From positions 744,001 through 808,000 of the forward strand of contig JAUTXW010000932.1 in assembly GCA_030620095.1 (NCBI GenBank): 64,000 bases of DNA. Direction: 5' to 3'. Source of the DNA: Kuschelorhynchus macadamiae (Eukaryota > Arthropoda > Insecta > Coleoptera > Curculionidae). Under the pieces are notes generated by a model, which had not been told where the DNA came from, did no database searches, and was given only the letters and a program-made list of their open reading frames with translations. The position numbers and the translations under genes were made by a program. This document shows positions 35,134 through 47,100 of this stretch, in pieces (within the stretch, counting starts at the first letter, position 1; each line of letters opens with the position of its first letter).

Positions 35134-35985
35134 GTAGTCGTAAGAAATCTTCCTGCAGGGTTTACGCCTAATAACATAATTCACTACGTTAAGGAGAAGC
35201 TTGGGGCTACAGAGTTTATTCGCTGCTACCACCTAATCAATCATATCTCAAATATTGATTTTAAAATTGGAACTCAGTCAAAAAAGTCAGCTGAAAAGCT
35301 TTTAGACAGCAATCTATGGCCCCATGGCGTAGTAATAAAACGGTCAGCTGTATCCGAACTTTCAGAAAAATCTACACCGAACCTCCCACCTCCCTCCACA
35401 CCGAAAAAACTGCCCACCAACTCGAGCTCCGTCAGTTCACTGGTTGTCTCCTTTCCAATTTCTCAAAAGGGCACTATAATATCTTCTGACAAAGAGGCCA
35501 TTGCTGCCTGCAAAGCAAATGTCTTGTTGAGCGACAACTGCTACAGTCTTTCCAAGAAAGCTCCTATTGACCAAGAACCTATTTTTGATCCAATGTCTCC
35601 CCCAACAGTGAAGCTTACGCGAACCGAAAAAAGTTCTGATAACCGTTTCCTCATGTCTAGACTAAGAGAACCAGCCATTTTAAAGGCCTTCAAGTTTTAT
35701 CTCGCCTTCCTGCACGACCAACCTGCGCCAATTCACTTTGAAGGGTTTACAAATACAAGCACCAGGCTGTTTTTGGCTTCTGAAGGCATTCCTATAGCTT
35801 ATAGAACCCTACATAAGATATATTTCGATTTTCATGCTGCTTACGGATTTAACGCAGCAGAAGTGGAAGCGGATCTTGCAGCCTATGGATCCTATATATC
35901 TTCGGAGAGAACGATCCATCTTCAGAGGACCAGAGAATGCCATAAAAACTATTTTACCAGCAACTCTCTCAAAAAAAATTTTTAG
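35134..35985 (+). CDS. LINE ORF1 protein (5' incomplete)
   Basis: An open frame runs from 35134 (after an in-frame stop at 35131) to 35985. The start reads VVVRNLPAGFTPNNIIHYVK, EKLGATEFIRCYHL, similar to the RNA-binding fold of LINE ORF1 proteins. A Pro/Ser-rich linker (near 35390-35440) and a C-terminal region without a recognised motif follow. The likely role is RNA binding and particle formation for retrotransposition. No ATG is present near the start, so the copy is 5' truncated or shifted. A frame change near 35930 may have altered its last residues. Confidence 0.65.
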   Translation, partial: VVVRNLPAGFTPNNIIHYVKEKLGATEFIRCYHLINHISNIDFKIGTQSKKSAEKLLDSNLWPHGVVIKRSAVSELSEKSTPNLPPPSTPKKLPTNSSSVSSLVVSFPISQKGTIISSDKEAIAACKANVLLSDNCYSLSKKAPIDQEPIFDPMSPPTVKLTRTEKSSDNRFLMSRLREPAILKAFKFYLAFLHDQPAPIHFEGFTNTSTRLFLASEGIPIAYRTLHKIYFDFHAAYGFNAAEVEADLAAYGSYISSERTIHLQRTRECHKNYFTSNSLKKNF

Positions 35986-36023
35986 AAAACACGACGTGTC
36001 CTGAGGAACTAGATTCCTCAAAA

Positions 36024-38657
36024 CTTCCTGTTGTTACTAGTCTTAATATGGTTCTAATTAATATTGCTTCTCTAAAAAATAAAACTGACGAGTTGTACCT
36101 ATTTCTGGAAGAATTGGAGTTCCCCCAACTTGTTGCAATTACTGAGCACTGGCTGAATCTAAACGAACCCTTTTATATTGAGAGGTATACCACAATAGCT
36201 AGATATGACAGAAAAAACTCGACTCATGGGGGAACACTGATTCTATCCCTAAATGGAGATTTCATGTCGGTATCTAAATATGATCATTTATTAGCGGATA
36301 GCTCTTTTGAATTCTCTATGGTATATAATCAAAACCTTGATCTTTATGTAATTTGTATTTATAGATCACCAAACTCTGATGTACAATCATTTTTAAATAG
36401 CCTGGTAAGTTTGCTAGACAGTCTACCGATTAAAGGAAAAAAAATTCTATGCGGGGACTTTAATATTGACTATGCAACTATTTGTGCCATCCAAAAATAT
36501 CTAATTTCTATATTCGACTCTTTCGGTCTTTCAATGCATGTATCCTCGCCAACTAGAATTTCAAAAAACTCTTCTTCTATCATCGATTACATGGCATCTG
36601 ATTTTTCTCCATCAGATGTGCATTCACAGGTCTATAACTCAGGTCTCTCCGATCACGAGGCGGTAATTTCCAGGTTTAGTTTACCTATTAGGCCCTTATC
36701 AAGATATCGCCATCGGGGCAGAATTTTCTCGGCCGCAAATTTCTCAGTATTTCATAATACTTGCTTTAACACCGATTGGAATTTTGAATCTGATAATGTC
36801 AACACAAACTTCAGAACTTTTTTAAGTGCTTTTAACAAGGCCTTCCCGCTTAAGAATATCAAACCTAAGCGGCATAAATCGTAGTCCACGAAAGGAATAC
36901 GAATTTCTGCTAAAAATATGCGCTCGCTCTCATGTATAAAAAATTCACCGACTCCTTTCTTATTCTCGACTATATCTATAACTATAGGAGGATCTACACT
37001 ACTCTTATTAAGTCAGCAAAAAAATTACACTACCGAAAACGTCTAACAAACTCAAATAACGTTTCAAAAGAAACCTGGTCGTTTCGAAACCTTTCGTTTC
37101 TCCCTCCTTCAAAAAATTTAGCTGATAGCTTTTTCTTAAGTCCCGTTGGCAACACTGAACTATTGAAGGTAATAAATAATATCAAAAGTAAATCTTCGTG
37201 TAGCACTGATCGCCTATCAATTAGAATATTCCTGAACTTGCCACTCCCAGTCATAGAGGCCCTTACAACATTAATAAATGAGTCCTTTATAAAAGGTGTA
37301 TTCCCTGATTGCCTTAAAACAGCTATAATTATTCCACTTCATAAAGGCGGCGAAAAAACTAACTCTTGCAATTATCGCCCAATTGCACTACTACCAGTGC
37401 TATCAAAAAAATCATCGAAAGGCCACTGAAGAATCGTCTTATGCCATTTCTCCTGAAACATCAGATAATATCCCCGGAGCAGTTCGGATTTCTACCCAAC
37501 AAGTGCACCAGCGACGCCATGTTCACGTTGCTTAGAGGCGTCTACTTATCTCTCAATAACAACCACCCAACTGCCTCAGTTTTTTGTGACTATGCGAAAG
37601 CCTTTGATTGTGTTAGTCATGAAATTCTGATAAACAAACTAAATTTTTATGGAATTCGTGGTACTTCTTTAAATTGGTTCAAATCTTATCTTGGGAAAAG
37701 GCAACAACTTGTAAGGGCTAATGGTTCCGATTCTGATTGTAAGTTGATTACAAGTGGAGTCCCTCAAGATTCAGTCTTGGGACCTATTCTTTTTTTGTTA
37801 TACATTAATGATATCACGAACCTTAAAATTAATGGAAGAATTTCCCTTTTTGCTGACGACACAAGCATAACTTGGAGTGATTTTGATACAACGTCTTTAC
37901 ACTCTAGTATCTCCAAAGACTTGGTTATAATTAAGGCTTGTTCCGATTCCAATATGCTTTGTTTTAATGTCGATAAAACGGTGGCGTTATCTTATAAGGG
38001 AACTTTACAACCACTTCACGTACATAACAGTAATATTGAATACGTAGAGTCGGTTAAATTCCTGGCTTTAAATATAAATAACAACCTAAAATAGTCTAAT
38101 CATATTGACACCTTAACTAAAAAACTTTCTACCGCCTGCTTCGCCATTCGATCAGTTTCAAAAGAACTAGACGTTCCTTCTGCCAGACTTACTTATTTCT
38201 CTTTATTTGAATCCCACCTCCGCTATGGCCTTCCCTTTTGGGGCTGCTGTACCACCGAGCAATTTCGTAGTATTTTTATGCTTCAAAACAGAGCCGTTCG
38301 TTACTTGTTTGGTCTAAATAATAGAGCTCACTGCCAATACTATTTCAAAAAACATGAAATATTAACACTTCCTGCATTATTTATTTTGGAAACGGTATGT
38401 TTGCTGAGAAAACATATAAACACCCTCCCAGAAAGGCCACAACATGTATACCCTACCAGAAACTCTAGGCATGATATATATCTTCCCATTCCTCAGAATT
38501 AATAAAAAAATTAATTATTTACAACGCCATAAAACTTTACAACAATCTGCCAGTACATTTAAAATCTATCCCTATGCTTGCACAATTTCGAAAAAACACC
38601 AAAGCATACCTCATTGAGAGACCATTTTACAGCGTTAATGATTTTTTTTTTCAGTGA
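36024..38657 (+). pseudogene. LINE ORF2: endonuclease plus reverse transcriptase, few breaks
   Basis: The endonuclease (36048-36884) shows INIASLKNK, ITEHWLNL, YVICIYRSP, LCGDFNID and GLSDHEAV, matching the exonuclease-endonuclease-phosphatase catalytic set. After a stop at 36882 the reverse transcriptase starts at about 36932: IIIPLHKGGEKTNSCNYRPI, then a shift near 37400, SVFCDYAKAFDCVSHEILI, TSGVPQDSVLGPILFLLYIND (usual PQGS is PQDS) and SLFADDTSI with catalytic Asps (37849-37875). A stop at 38092 and a shift near 38500 precede the tail FYSVNDFFFQ, stop 38655-38657. Only four to five lesions are present, so the copy is young but inactive. Confidence 0.88.
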
Positions 38658-39239
38658 GTAAGTCTCTTTGAATTGTCACTAAACTCGCTTGTTTACTTAA
38701 ATCTTTTGTGAGTCATGTCCTAACTCGTAGCATAGAATTTTGTAAATCATTATATAGAGAAAAGAACTGTCGGACATTCGCTTAAAACTTAATTATTTTT
38801 GTTAGGTATTGGATTAAAAACAAAATTTAATTCTTTTTTGTATACTACATTCTGCACTAGTTCATTATACCTTCTGTTTAACATCACAATTATTTGTATA
38901 ACTATAATAACATAGAGTTTAAGGCCGCATAGTTGCAATTTTGATTTCATTGTCATCGAAATTATTCACCTCGTACATGTGTGTTTGTTTACTTTTATAA
39001 GATTATTAGGATTCATTAACTATTTTGCGGCAATGTTATGTTATATTCTAACGTGTGTTTTACGATTTAGTAAATTGATAATTTACATTTTTAAAAAGCA
39101 TTGACCTGTCGAAATTCTTTTCGATTAATGTTTTGATATGTCTTATTTTAGGTATATTTTGCTTTGCCCATAAAATTGTAAAATTTTTCTGCGGCAATAA
39201 AGCATACTTTTGTTTGTTGTTTGTTTGTTTGTAAATATT

Positions 39240-39425
39240 GAACAACGTTGCAAAAACTGAAAAGCGAAATGTATAACTTCACGAAATTCTATAGAATTAT
39301 GGCGAGTCTTGTAAATCTTATTTTGCCAAAAAAACCATAAATAGAAATCTGAGACAGAAAGATCTGGTGATCATGCTAGCCATCTTATCGGTCCATGAGT
39401 GCCAATACATCTTTAGGGAAAGCTA
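39240..39425 (-). pseudogene. Mariner-like transposase C-terminal fragment
   Basis: The minus strand reads THGPIRW, then SPDLSVSDFYLWFFWQNKIY and KTRHNSIEFREVIHFAF. This is the block with the third catalytic Asp (usually SPDL..LDFFLWG). It lies immediately after the LINE (TTTG)n tail, so the LINE probably inserted into this mariner copy; no other part was found on the LINE's far side. Confidence 0.72.
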
Positions 39426-39886
39426 TTATACAAAAAATCGGTAAAAAATGATATTTTCACAAAACCTAACCACTAGGGTGTCCGAAAGATAAAACATGGC
39501 GGACATTACAGAGAGCTACTTTAAGGTTTCTTTGAGTCCTTCAAATTTGAATTTATTTAACAGGAAGTAATATACGGAAGTGTCTACGATCTATTACCTT
39601 AAAATGTTATTTTTAAGTTTTTATACAGTGAGGCTATTTTTCAAGTTGTTGTGTAGTTGGGGGTTCTTTTAATCAAACCTCTCAGTAACGATTACTTTAA
39701 AGTATTCGTTCTATTGTCACACCAACCACCATTTTTTGCTATAAAGTTGTGACCTCATTTAGGTAGTGAGACGTAGGTAGAAATATTCTCTTAGCCACTA
39801 TCAGATTCAATCAATCAGTCAATAATGTACTTTATTATTCAAAGAACAATGAAATATTCTTATTGACTAAGTATAGATTAGATTAA

Positions 39887-39887
39887 G

Positions 39888-39946
<59 letters not shown>
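39887..39946. repeat. (TA)n microsatellite
   Basis: About 25 TA units with one TGTA interruption. It ends exactly where the CAGGGTGGT tip of the next mariner begins, as expected for an element that inserts at TA. Confidence 0.92.
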
Positions 39947-39948
<2 letters not shown>

Positions 39949-40721
39949 GGGTGGTGCAACCAAGATGGGGTGGACAATTGTGGGCAAACGGAGAGGAATT
40001 TGAAGAAACATTTTTGGGATATGCTTGATAGTCAAGAACGCTGTGTTTTAAAATTATACCCATTATACAGGGTGGTCTGAAAAGTTCGTGGTGAACCAAA
40101 CTTGTGTTTTTTTAAATGGGACACCCGGTATATTATTACTTTAGTTCATTCTCCTATTCGTTACGATCATTTTGATATAGGTTTGTTGGCTCTAAAATTT
40201 ATACCAAGGGAATGGGACGAGGTTAAAGTGGAAAAAAGGGTTATACTCCGGCCATTTTTTGAAAACAATTGAAGCAGGTATGGAAAAACCAAATATTCTA
40301 TAAAATGTATTGTATCTAGGATTACAATAATCGCTTGTAAGTCGTTCAAAATTATTCACTGTTATACAGGGTGGTCAAGTTTTGCAAATTTACCTTGGAT
40401 TAAATTTTTTTAAATGGAACACCCCATATATTTTACTGTCATATTAAAGATAACATCGCCAGCTTTCAGAAAATACCCTATTTGATATCTTTCTAACCAA
40501 CAGTTTTTTAGTAAATTAACCGTGAAACCAAAATTTACTCATTCTAACAGAAACGATATTATTTACGTTGCTTAAATTGACTACCTATAATATAAGGAGG
40601 CCATGATATAATCATAAATGAAAAGAAAGATTGACATTCTTGTCAAAACCGCAAAGTGTCAGAGAATTGGCATCAATTACCATTGTTTTTTGACGATAAG
40701 CCGAGAAATTGTTAAGTAACA

Positions 40722-41790
40722 ATGAGTTTGAGTACTCCAGAGTTGATAAACATGACTTTTATGTTGGGCGAGTGTCAAAAAAACTCTTTACTAGCAAGCA
40801 GAGTTTATGCGGTACGATATCCCGATGCCGAAAAAAAAACCAAGATCTGAAGCTTTTGCAAGTTTATTAGAGAGGTTTCAAGAAACAGGAAATGTTGCTT
40901 TTAAGAAACGTAAAGTAATTAATAAACCAGTTACCAATGAAGATAATGCTTTGACAGTGTTATTAACAGTGCAAGAAAATCCACACACAAGTACCAGGGA
41001 AATTGAGAGAGCTACTGATATTGAACGCACTAGTATTAAACGGATTCTGAAACAACATAAATATCATGCCTACCACATTGAATTACACCAAGAACTGTAT
41101 GATCGCGATTACGTCCAACGACAAGAGTTTTCAATTTGGTTTTTAAATACAATTTGGGATAATCCAGGTTTTGTAGATAGGGTGCTGTTTTCAGATGAAG
41201 CAACTTTTAAAAGCAACGGCTTGGTTAACAAACATAATATGCACTATTATTCAACCGAAAATCCACATTGGATTCGTCAGGTGGACCATCAAAATAAATG
41301 GTCAATTAATGTTTGGGGAGGTATAATTGGCTCTCATGTTATAGGACCATCTTTCTTTGAAGAGCATTTAACGGGAGAAGTCTATTTAAATTTTTTGAGA
41401 CATGAGTTGCCCGTATTGCTCGAAGACTTACCGTTAATGTTAAGAAATTCCTTATGGTTCCAACACGATGGAGCACCCCCGCATTACCATAGGCATGTAA
41501 GACATTTTCTCAATAATTGGAAAGGAGAGCATTGGATTGGGCGAGGTGGACCAGTTAAGTGGCCTGCGAGGTCACCCGATTTAACGCCACTGGATTTCTT
41601 TTTATGGGGACATGTTAAAGAAGAAGTTTATAAAGAGGTTCCAACCACAGTGGAAGATATGAAGTTGAGAGTAATAAGCAGTTTTCGCAACATTTCAGAC
41701 CTGACTTTGAGAAAAGTGAAACTTTCATTTATGGATAGATTCGAAATGTGCCTTCAGCAAAACGGTGGTTTAGTTGAACATCTTTTATAA
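40722..41790 (+). CDS. Mariner-like transposase, near intact
   Basis: ATG at 40722 gives MSLSTPELINMTFMLGECQK, then RVYAVRYPDAEKK. A one-base change in the A-run at 40829-40837 shifts the frame to the 327-codon open piece whose first in-frame ATG is at 40807 and whose conserved part begins PRSEAFASLLERFQ. Helix-turn-helix: TSTREIERATDIERTSIKRI. Catalytic Asps: VLFSDEATF, WFQHDGAPPH and ARSPDLTPLDFFLWG, with 36 residues between the second and third. No internal stop. If the A-run indel is corrected or bypassed, this copy could be functional; it acts in the nucleus at TA targets. Confidence 0.88.
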
Positions 41791-41867
41791 GTTTTAATTA
41801 CATTGTTTTTGTTGATTTATATTAAATTTATTTTTTTTGTAAAAAAAGATCTGTTATTAATACTGTC

Positions 41868-42000
41868 AAAGCATTATCTTCATTGGTAACTGGTTTATTA
41901 ATTACTTTACGTTTTTTTGAAAGCAACATTTCCTGTTTCTTGAAATCTCTATGATAAACTTGCAAAAGCTTCTATCTTGTTTTTATTTCGACATCGCATC
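41868..42000 (-). repeat. Inverted duplicate of the transposase 5' coding region
   Basis: On the minus strand this reads the same codons as 40820-40960 (EAFASL...RFQETGNVAF, then KVINKPVTNEDNAL), with a few changes. It extends the fold-back arm into the gene, so a read-through transcript would form a long hairpin that includes coding sequence. Confidence 0.85.
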
Positions 42001-42834
42001 ATCAAAGAACAATATTTATTTATTTACTGATGACAATATTCTGACACTTTGCTGTTTTGACAGGACTGTTAATCTTTTGTTCAATTTATGATGATATCAT
42101 GGCCTCCTAATATTAAATTGTCAATTTTAACAACGTGAATTCAGAGTAATTCGTGTTAAAATGAAGAAATTTTGATTTCACAGCTAATTTACTGAAAAGC
42201 TGTTGGTCAGAAAGGTATCAAATATGGTATTTTCTGAAAGCTAGTAATGTTATCTTTAACATGAAAGTAAAATATACAGGGTGTTCCATTTAAAAAAATT
42301 CAATCCAAGGTAAATTTGCAAAACTTGACCACCCTGTATAACAGTGAATAATTTTGAACGACTTACAAGCGATTATTGTAGTCCTAGATACAATACATTT
42401 TATAGAATATTTGTTTTTTTCATACCTGCTTTAATTGTTTTCAAAAAATGGCCGGAGTATAACCCTTTTTTCCACTTTAACCTCGTCCCATTCCCTTGGT
42501 ATAAATTTTAGACCTAACTAACCTTATATCAAAATGATCGTAACGAATAGGAGAATCAACTAAAATAATAATATACAGAGTATCCCATTTAAAAAAACAC
42601 AAGTTTGGTTCACCACGAACTTTTCAGACCACCCTGTATAATGGGTATAATTTTAAAACACAGCGTTCTTGACTATCAATCATATCCCAATTTTTTTTTT
42701 AAATTCCTCTCCGTTTGCCCACAATCGTCCACCCCATCTTGGTTGAACCACCCAGTATATACAACAAAGATTTGATTTAAGCCAAACTAATGTTAAAAAT
42801 ATATAAATACCACCACCCAGGGTTAAAAGATCAT

Positions 42835-44118
42835 AAAAAAAAATTGCCAAGGCCCTAAGAGCAGAAGGAAAGTCATACGTGAGTCCCGTGTTAAAAAACT
42901 ACATACCAGGAAAAATTATGAAGCCGCGATGTAATTCCCAAAGATGCAAGATTATGAGCTGCAACTTATTTACGGAGGAAGAACGTAATCAAATATTTCA
43001 GGCATTCTACGAGACTACGGGAGCTTCAAATACGAAGGGAATTTATTATACTCCATATAACTCTAAAGGAGACTCCAGAAGAACGAGGACTTTGGTCTAT
43101 TGCTTGCCGAGAGGAAACAGATCATTACCGGTATGTAAAATTATGTTTTTAAATACACTGGCAATTTCAGAAAAAGTTGTGCGAAAAACTTCAAGCAAGA
43201 TAACTAGTGAAGGTTTAGTTTTGACAGACACACGTAGATGCCGTTATGAAAATTTAAAAGAAAATGACAAAGTTCTCAGAGCAAAAGTTCTAGCTCATAT
43301 AGAAAAATTCGACGAACAAAGAATACGACTTACATCCCGACCTAAATATAAGGAAGATGTTTTACGAGGAAAACGAGCAGCTAAATTCCAGTTACCATAC
43401 TTATCGGAGAGTATTCAAGTCATTGAATCTGTCCTTCCACCATCCGAAGAAGATCCAATGCAGTCTCTGCTTGACATACAGGGAAGGTGATGCAGCCAAA
43501 AAAAAGAAGGAGGAAACAAAGAAAATGTCAAAAAAACAACACTTAACTAGATGCTGCTGTTTTTGACATGCGGCAAGTTATACAATTATCAATGAGTAAA
43601 GAAAGCGCCTTGTATTATCGCAGCCGCTTCTCAGTATTCAATTTCACTCTTTACAATATAGGAACTAGAGAGTACTGCTGCTTTTTATGGTCAGAAGTAA
43701 TTAGTAAGAGGGGTTCTGATGAAATATCAACGTGCGTTGCTAAATACTTACACCAAGAAGTTAGGCTGTTTGCAGATGGCTGTGGAGACCAGAACAAGAA
43801 CACAATCGTCTTTACCATGTTTTTTAAATGAATACAGATGATTTTTTTCATTACAGCCATTTTGTTGCCGGTTATCAGAGGGTGTCATTAAAGAGACAAC
43901 CCCATGATGTGCTCAAACAACCTGTACCTAAATTAAACATCGGTCTCATAAAACTTTCAGCAAATAAATACAAAGATCTCAATGACTTATGCACTGAACA
44001 TACTGCTAAAGTAATAAAAAAAGAATGGATTTACTGTATATTTTCGAATATAGTGCTACGACCGCAATTTGATAACCTTAGTAAGCCACTATTGGTAGTG
44101 ATACCACGGAGTAGTTAA
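42835..44118 (+). pseudogene. DUF7869-like transposon protein, broken
   Basis: Frames read AKALRAEGKSYVSPVLKNYI, PRCNSQRCKIMSCNLFTEEE, RNQIFQAFY, VCKIMFLNTLAISEKVVRKT, and after a shift YRRVFKSLNLSFHHPKKIQC, SLCLTYREGDAAKKKKEET, then YYRSRFSVFNFTLYNIGTRE, YCCFLWSEVISKRGSDEIST and RLFADGCGDQNKN. The last is the D.C.GQN.N motif of the family, presumed to hold a catalytic Asp. Further degraded sequence with FVAGYQRVS continues to 44118. The family is multicopy in insects and is thought to be transposon-encoded. No terminal repeats were found here. Confidence 0.75.
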
Positions 44119-47100
44119 ATCACGTAATTATTTTGATAATATTTCTTTTAGCATTAAGTCTATCGCAGTTTATAATTTAAAAAATAATTTTTGGTGACCA
44201 ATATCAATTTCTCACCAAGTTATAGTAACGGTTTCAACCGACATCAGTTTTTCAAACTGCAGTGCAGCATGGGTTTCTAAGGATAATTTAACCGACACTA
44301 AAAAACGGGGCCTTAACGAAGAGATCGACTTTCCCTCCCCGATTTGTCGTGAGGCCGACGAGGTTACGCTAATTAGTAAAAAATGTCTAGACACATTCGG
44401 GGCGTGTCCCTTCACGGAAAACCAAATTATAACTCCGCGAAGTGAGCGTTAGGATAAGAAGTCGCGGAGGCAGAGGTCGCGCCGTCGTTTCCGACTCTCG
44501 AAAACAATATTAAATTAGTGTAATTAGCATTAACATACTGACACGAAAATTTAACGGGCACAAGGGTCTGTGGGTCTCGCGATTATCGTTGTTCCATTTG
44601 ATTTCCTTTGTACTTTTGCCGACCGCGAATTACTTGTTTGTTTTTCTATTTTTTCTTGTATCGCCACTCCTAGTTTATTTTTAGCTCAGGACTTGAATGA
44701 TTAGAATTAGGGGCGCCGGTTTAATGGGGTCCCAAAGGCCCGAGTCCCACATGGAACAATGTATGTGTCCCACATGAGCACGTTAAAGCAACTGTTTGCG
44801 AGATGACACTGTAATCTGACCAAAAAAAGCAAGAACTTACAACCTCCTTTTTTTTATTTCTTTTTTATTTTTGTTTTTTTTTATTTTATTTATTTTTTTT
44901 ATTTTAGGTTGTTTTACTCGGTGCTCAGATTCTTTTATTTCGGAGGCGTTAGGGCGTGAGGTCAAATAACTTAAACAATATTGTGGGCGCCAGGCCTAGA
45001 GTGGCCAAAGAGGTTGAGCAGAAAAGAAAAAACAAGATAGATACTAATGTACGCTAAGACACAATACTTAAGTTAACTTGTAATGTAGCTAGCTTCCCAA
45101 AACCTTCTAATTCCTGCAATGGACAGATTATAAATAAAACAATGAAATACTAATGCAAGGAAATGTATTGTAAATTGTATATAAAATATAAGTATAAATA
45201 TCACAGTGGTATTAAATGTTGTTCAACACAATCAACAGTAACAATCAAATCACCACATATGAGGTAAAATAACTACACTATTCATGAAATTAAATATATT
45301 TATATCTTTAAGTTTAATATCTTGAAAGTACTGAAAAATTTTGATACATAAATTTACCATAAAAGTTAAATGAACTACCAGTAATTAAATATTTTGATTA
45401 TTAAAATTTAAATTATGCAAAACTGATTAGGTGGAAAGATTGGAGTGAATATTTAAAGTATTAAAATTTTAAATTAAGTAAAATGATTAGATGGATAATT
45501 GAAAAGAAAGAGAGAGGGCAAGGATACAACCTTGAATTACATTTTATTTTCTTAATTAAGTTTTATATTTGTTACCAAATATTGTTGAAAGAGCATAGCA
45601 TGAATGTTGCAAAAACCAGATTTAATAAATACTATTTTATAAAAACCTCATATGAGAGATGCAAATATTAGTATCATATATCGATATTGGCTGAAAATCA
45701 CCGATAATATGAAGATGGGCTGTAATGCAAAATATATTCAAACAATCATAAAACTATAACAGGTGGCTGAAATTCACAGGTAATTTTAGGAAGTACTGCC
45801 CATTACAAAAAACTTAACACTTATGACACTAAGACATGGGTACCCAATATACACTCAACATACCTAATATAACTTATAATACAAAAACATAAAGTCTCTT
45901 ACTACCTATAAGCTATGAGCACTTACAAAGCAATTATTTGAAAAAAAACAATAAGAGTGTTTTACAAAACTCAAATTTAATAAAATAAGCCAAAAGATGC
46001 AATGAATTCTTTACTCAAAATCAACTAATTAAATAAAATACAACAAAGTAATACTTTAGAGAGTTATAGGTACCGAAATTAGAATAAAAGTTTATAGTTA
46101 CTGATTTGCAAATGAATTCATGAGAAAACTATTTAGAATTAAATTGGTTAATAACTTAAAGTGACTTTATAAAGGTAATTATAGTGCGAGAAGGCTGAAT
46201 AATTGAAAAATTAGCAACGAAAGATCAAATTTCTAATGTACGCTCAGGGTAAGTAGAACACCAGTAGTAAAGCTACCTTTTATAAGCTAAACAAGGAAAG
46301 GTACTTATCTTTAGACTCGGTGTTGGGTTAGTTCCCTAAATGAAGACTTTCCTCAACGCTTCACAGCAGCGGTTAGCCTATAAGCTCAACCAAAAGGAGG
46401 TGGTCCTCTAGACGAGCAGACTGCAACGGAGGCCCCAAAACAGCACAAGCCAACAAGGAAAACCTCAAATGCCCCGTTCCAGCTACGCCACGGTAGTCCA
46501 ACCAGAATCTAAGTTTCCAACTTCCTGCCTGATGTCCCTAAGTTGACCTGCCTAAGCCACTGTTCTTCCCACAATAAAAGGGTGATGTTGATTTTATTGT
46601 GATTGCGGTATTAATTAAAATATGCTCCTGCTGTAGGTTAAAAGGTCCTTGTAGTAGGATAAAAGCTTCTTGCAGTACGTTACCCACGTGGCGACTATTC
46701 CATGAACCATCTCCCTAGCAAGATTTTCTAATAATTTTGAATGACTAATTACCCGATGTTATGGCTTTGAGTAGTCTTGAAGTGCTTTCCAATCCCAATT
46801 AAGGCTTCATAGAATTCGCCGATCAGTAGAACTTCTTACACGTCGTGTAAAATGGCGGCACAAAAAAACTATGAGAACTAACACTTCATTATTATTCTGC
46901 AGAGAGGTAGTAAGAGAGGATCTCTTTGTTCGGTCCAAAGGTTTTATAGTCCTAACATAGCGAAAAAAATGATGTATCCTGTTCCGGTACATGGTACCAA
47001 CCTAGTACTCTCGATGACAGAAACCCTCGACAGACATTAAAAAAATCACTTTATCATCCCGAAAAGTCTCAAAACATCTCCCTTTGCTACGGAACACCAC

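Larger units (their letters stand above)
35134..39237 (+). mobile_element. LINE (CR1/Jockey group), nearly full length
   Basis: ORF1, an apurinic-type endonuclease, a reverse transcriptase and a 3' untranslated region ending GCAATAAAGCATAC plus a (TTTG)n/(TTTGTTG) tail lie in order. The 5' end is probably truncated, since no ORF1 start is visible. The 3' kilobase is nearly identical to the insertion at 16825-17890, so the family was active recently. The tail abuts a mariner fragment at 39240. Confidence 0.88.
39947..42755 (+). mobile_element. Mariner-like element in a large fold-back
   Basis: The left end CAGGGTGGTGCAACCAAGAT pairs with ATCTTGGTTGAACCACCCAG at the right end. The inverted match continues inward: left arm about 39947-40965, right arm about 41868-42755. 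The arms include the first ~135 bp of coding sequence that follows the frameshift, repeated in reverse at 41868-42000. Inside each arm are two more CAGGGTGGT tips (40071 and 40364; partners near 42640 and 42338). A nearly intact transposase lies in the unpaired centre. Confidence 0.88.

Noticed and set aside
35134..38657. LINE ORF1 and ORF2 considered as host genes
   Set aside because: The endonuclease-reverse transcriptase order, the (TTTG)n tail and the truncated second copy at 16.8 kb identify a retrotransposon.
39887..39946. Regular repeat considered as a CRISPR-like or regulatory array
   Set aside because: It is a plain TA microsatellite without spacers, next to a TA-targeting element.
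43828..44118. Separate 96-codon gene
   Set aside because: It is the C-terminal continuation of the frameshifted DUF7869-like protein that starts at 42835.
45483..45671. Small Lys/Tyr-rich frame
   Set aside because: It sits in AT-rich DNA where chance frames of this size are expected, with no motif.
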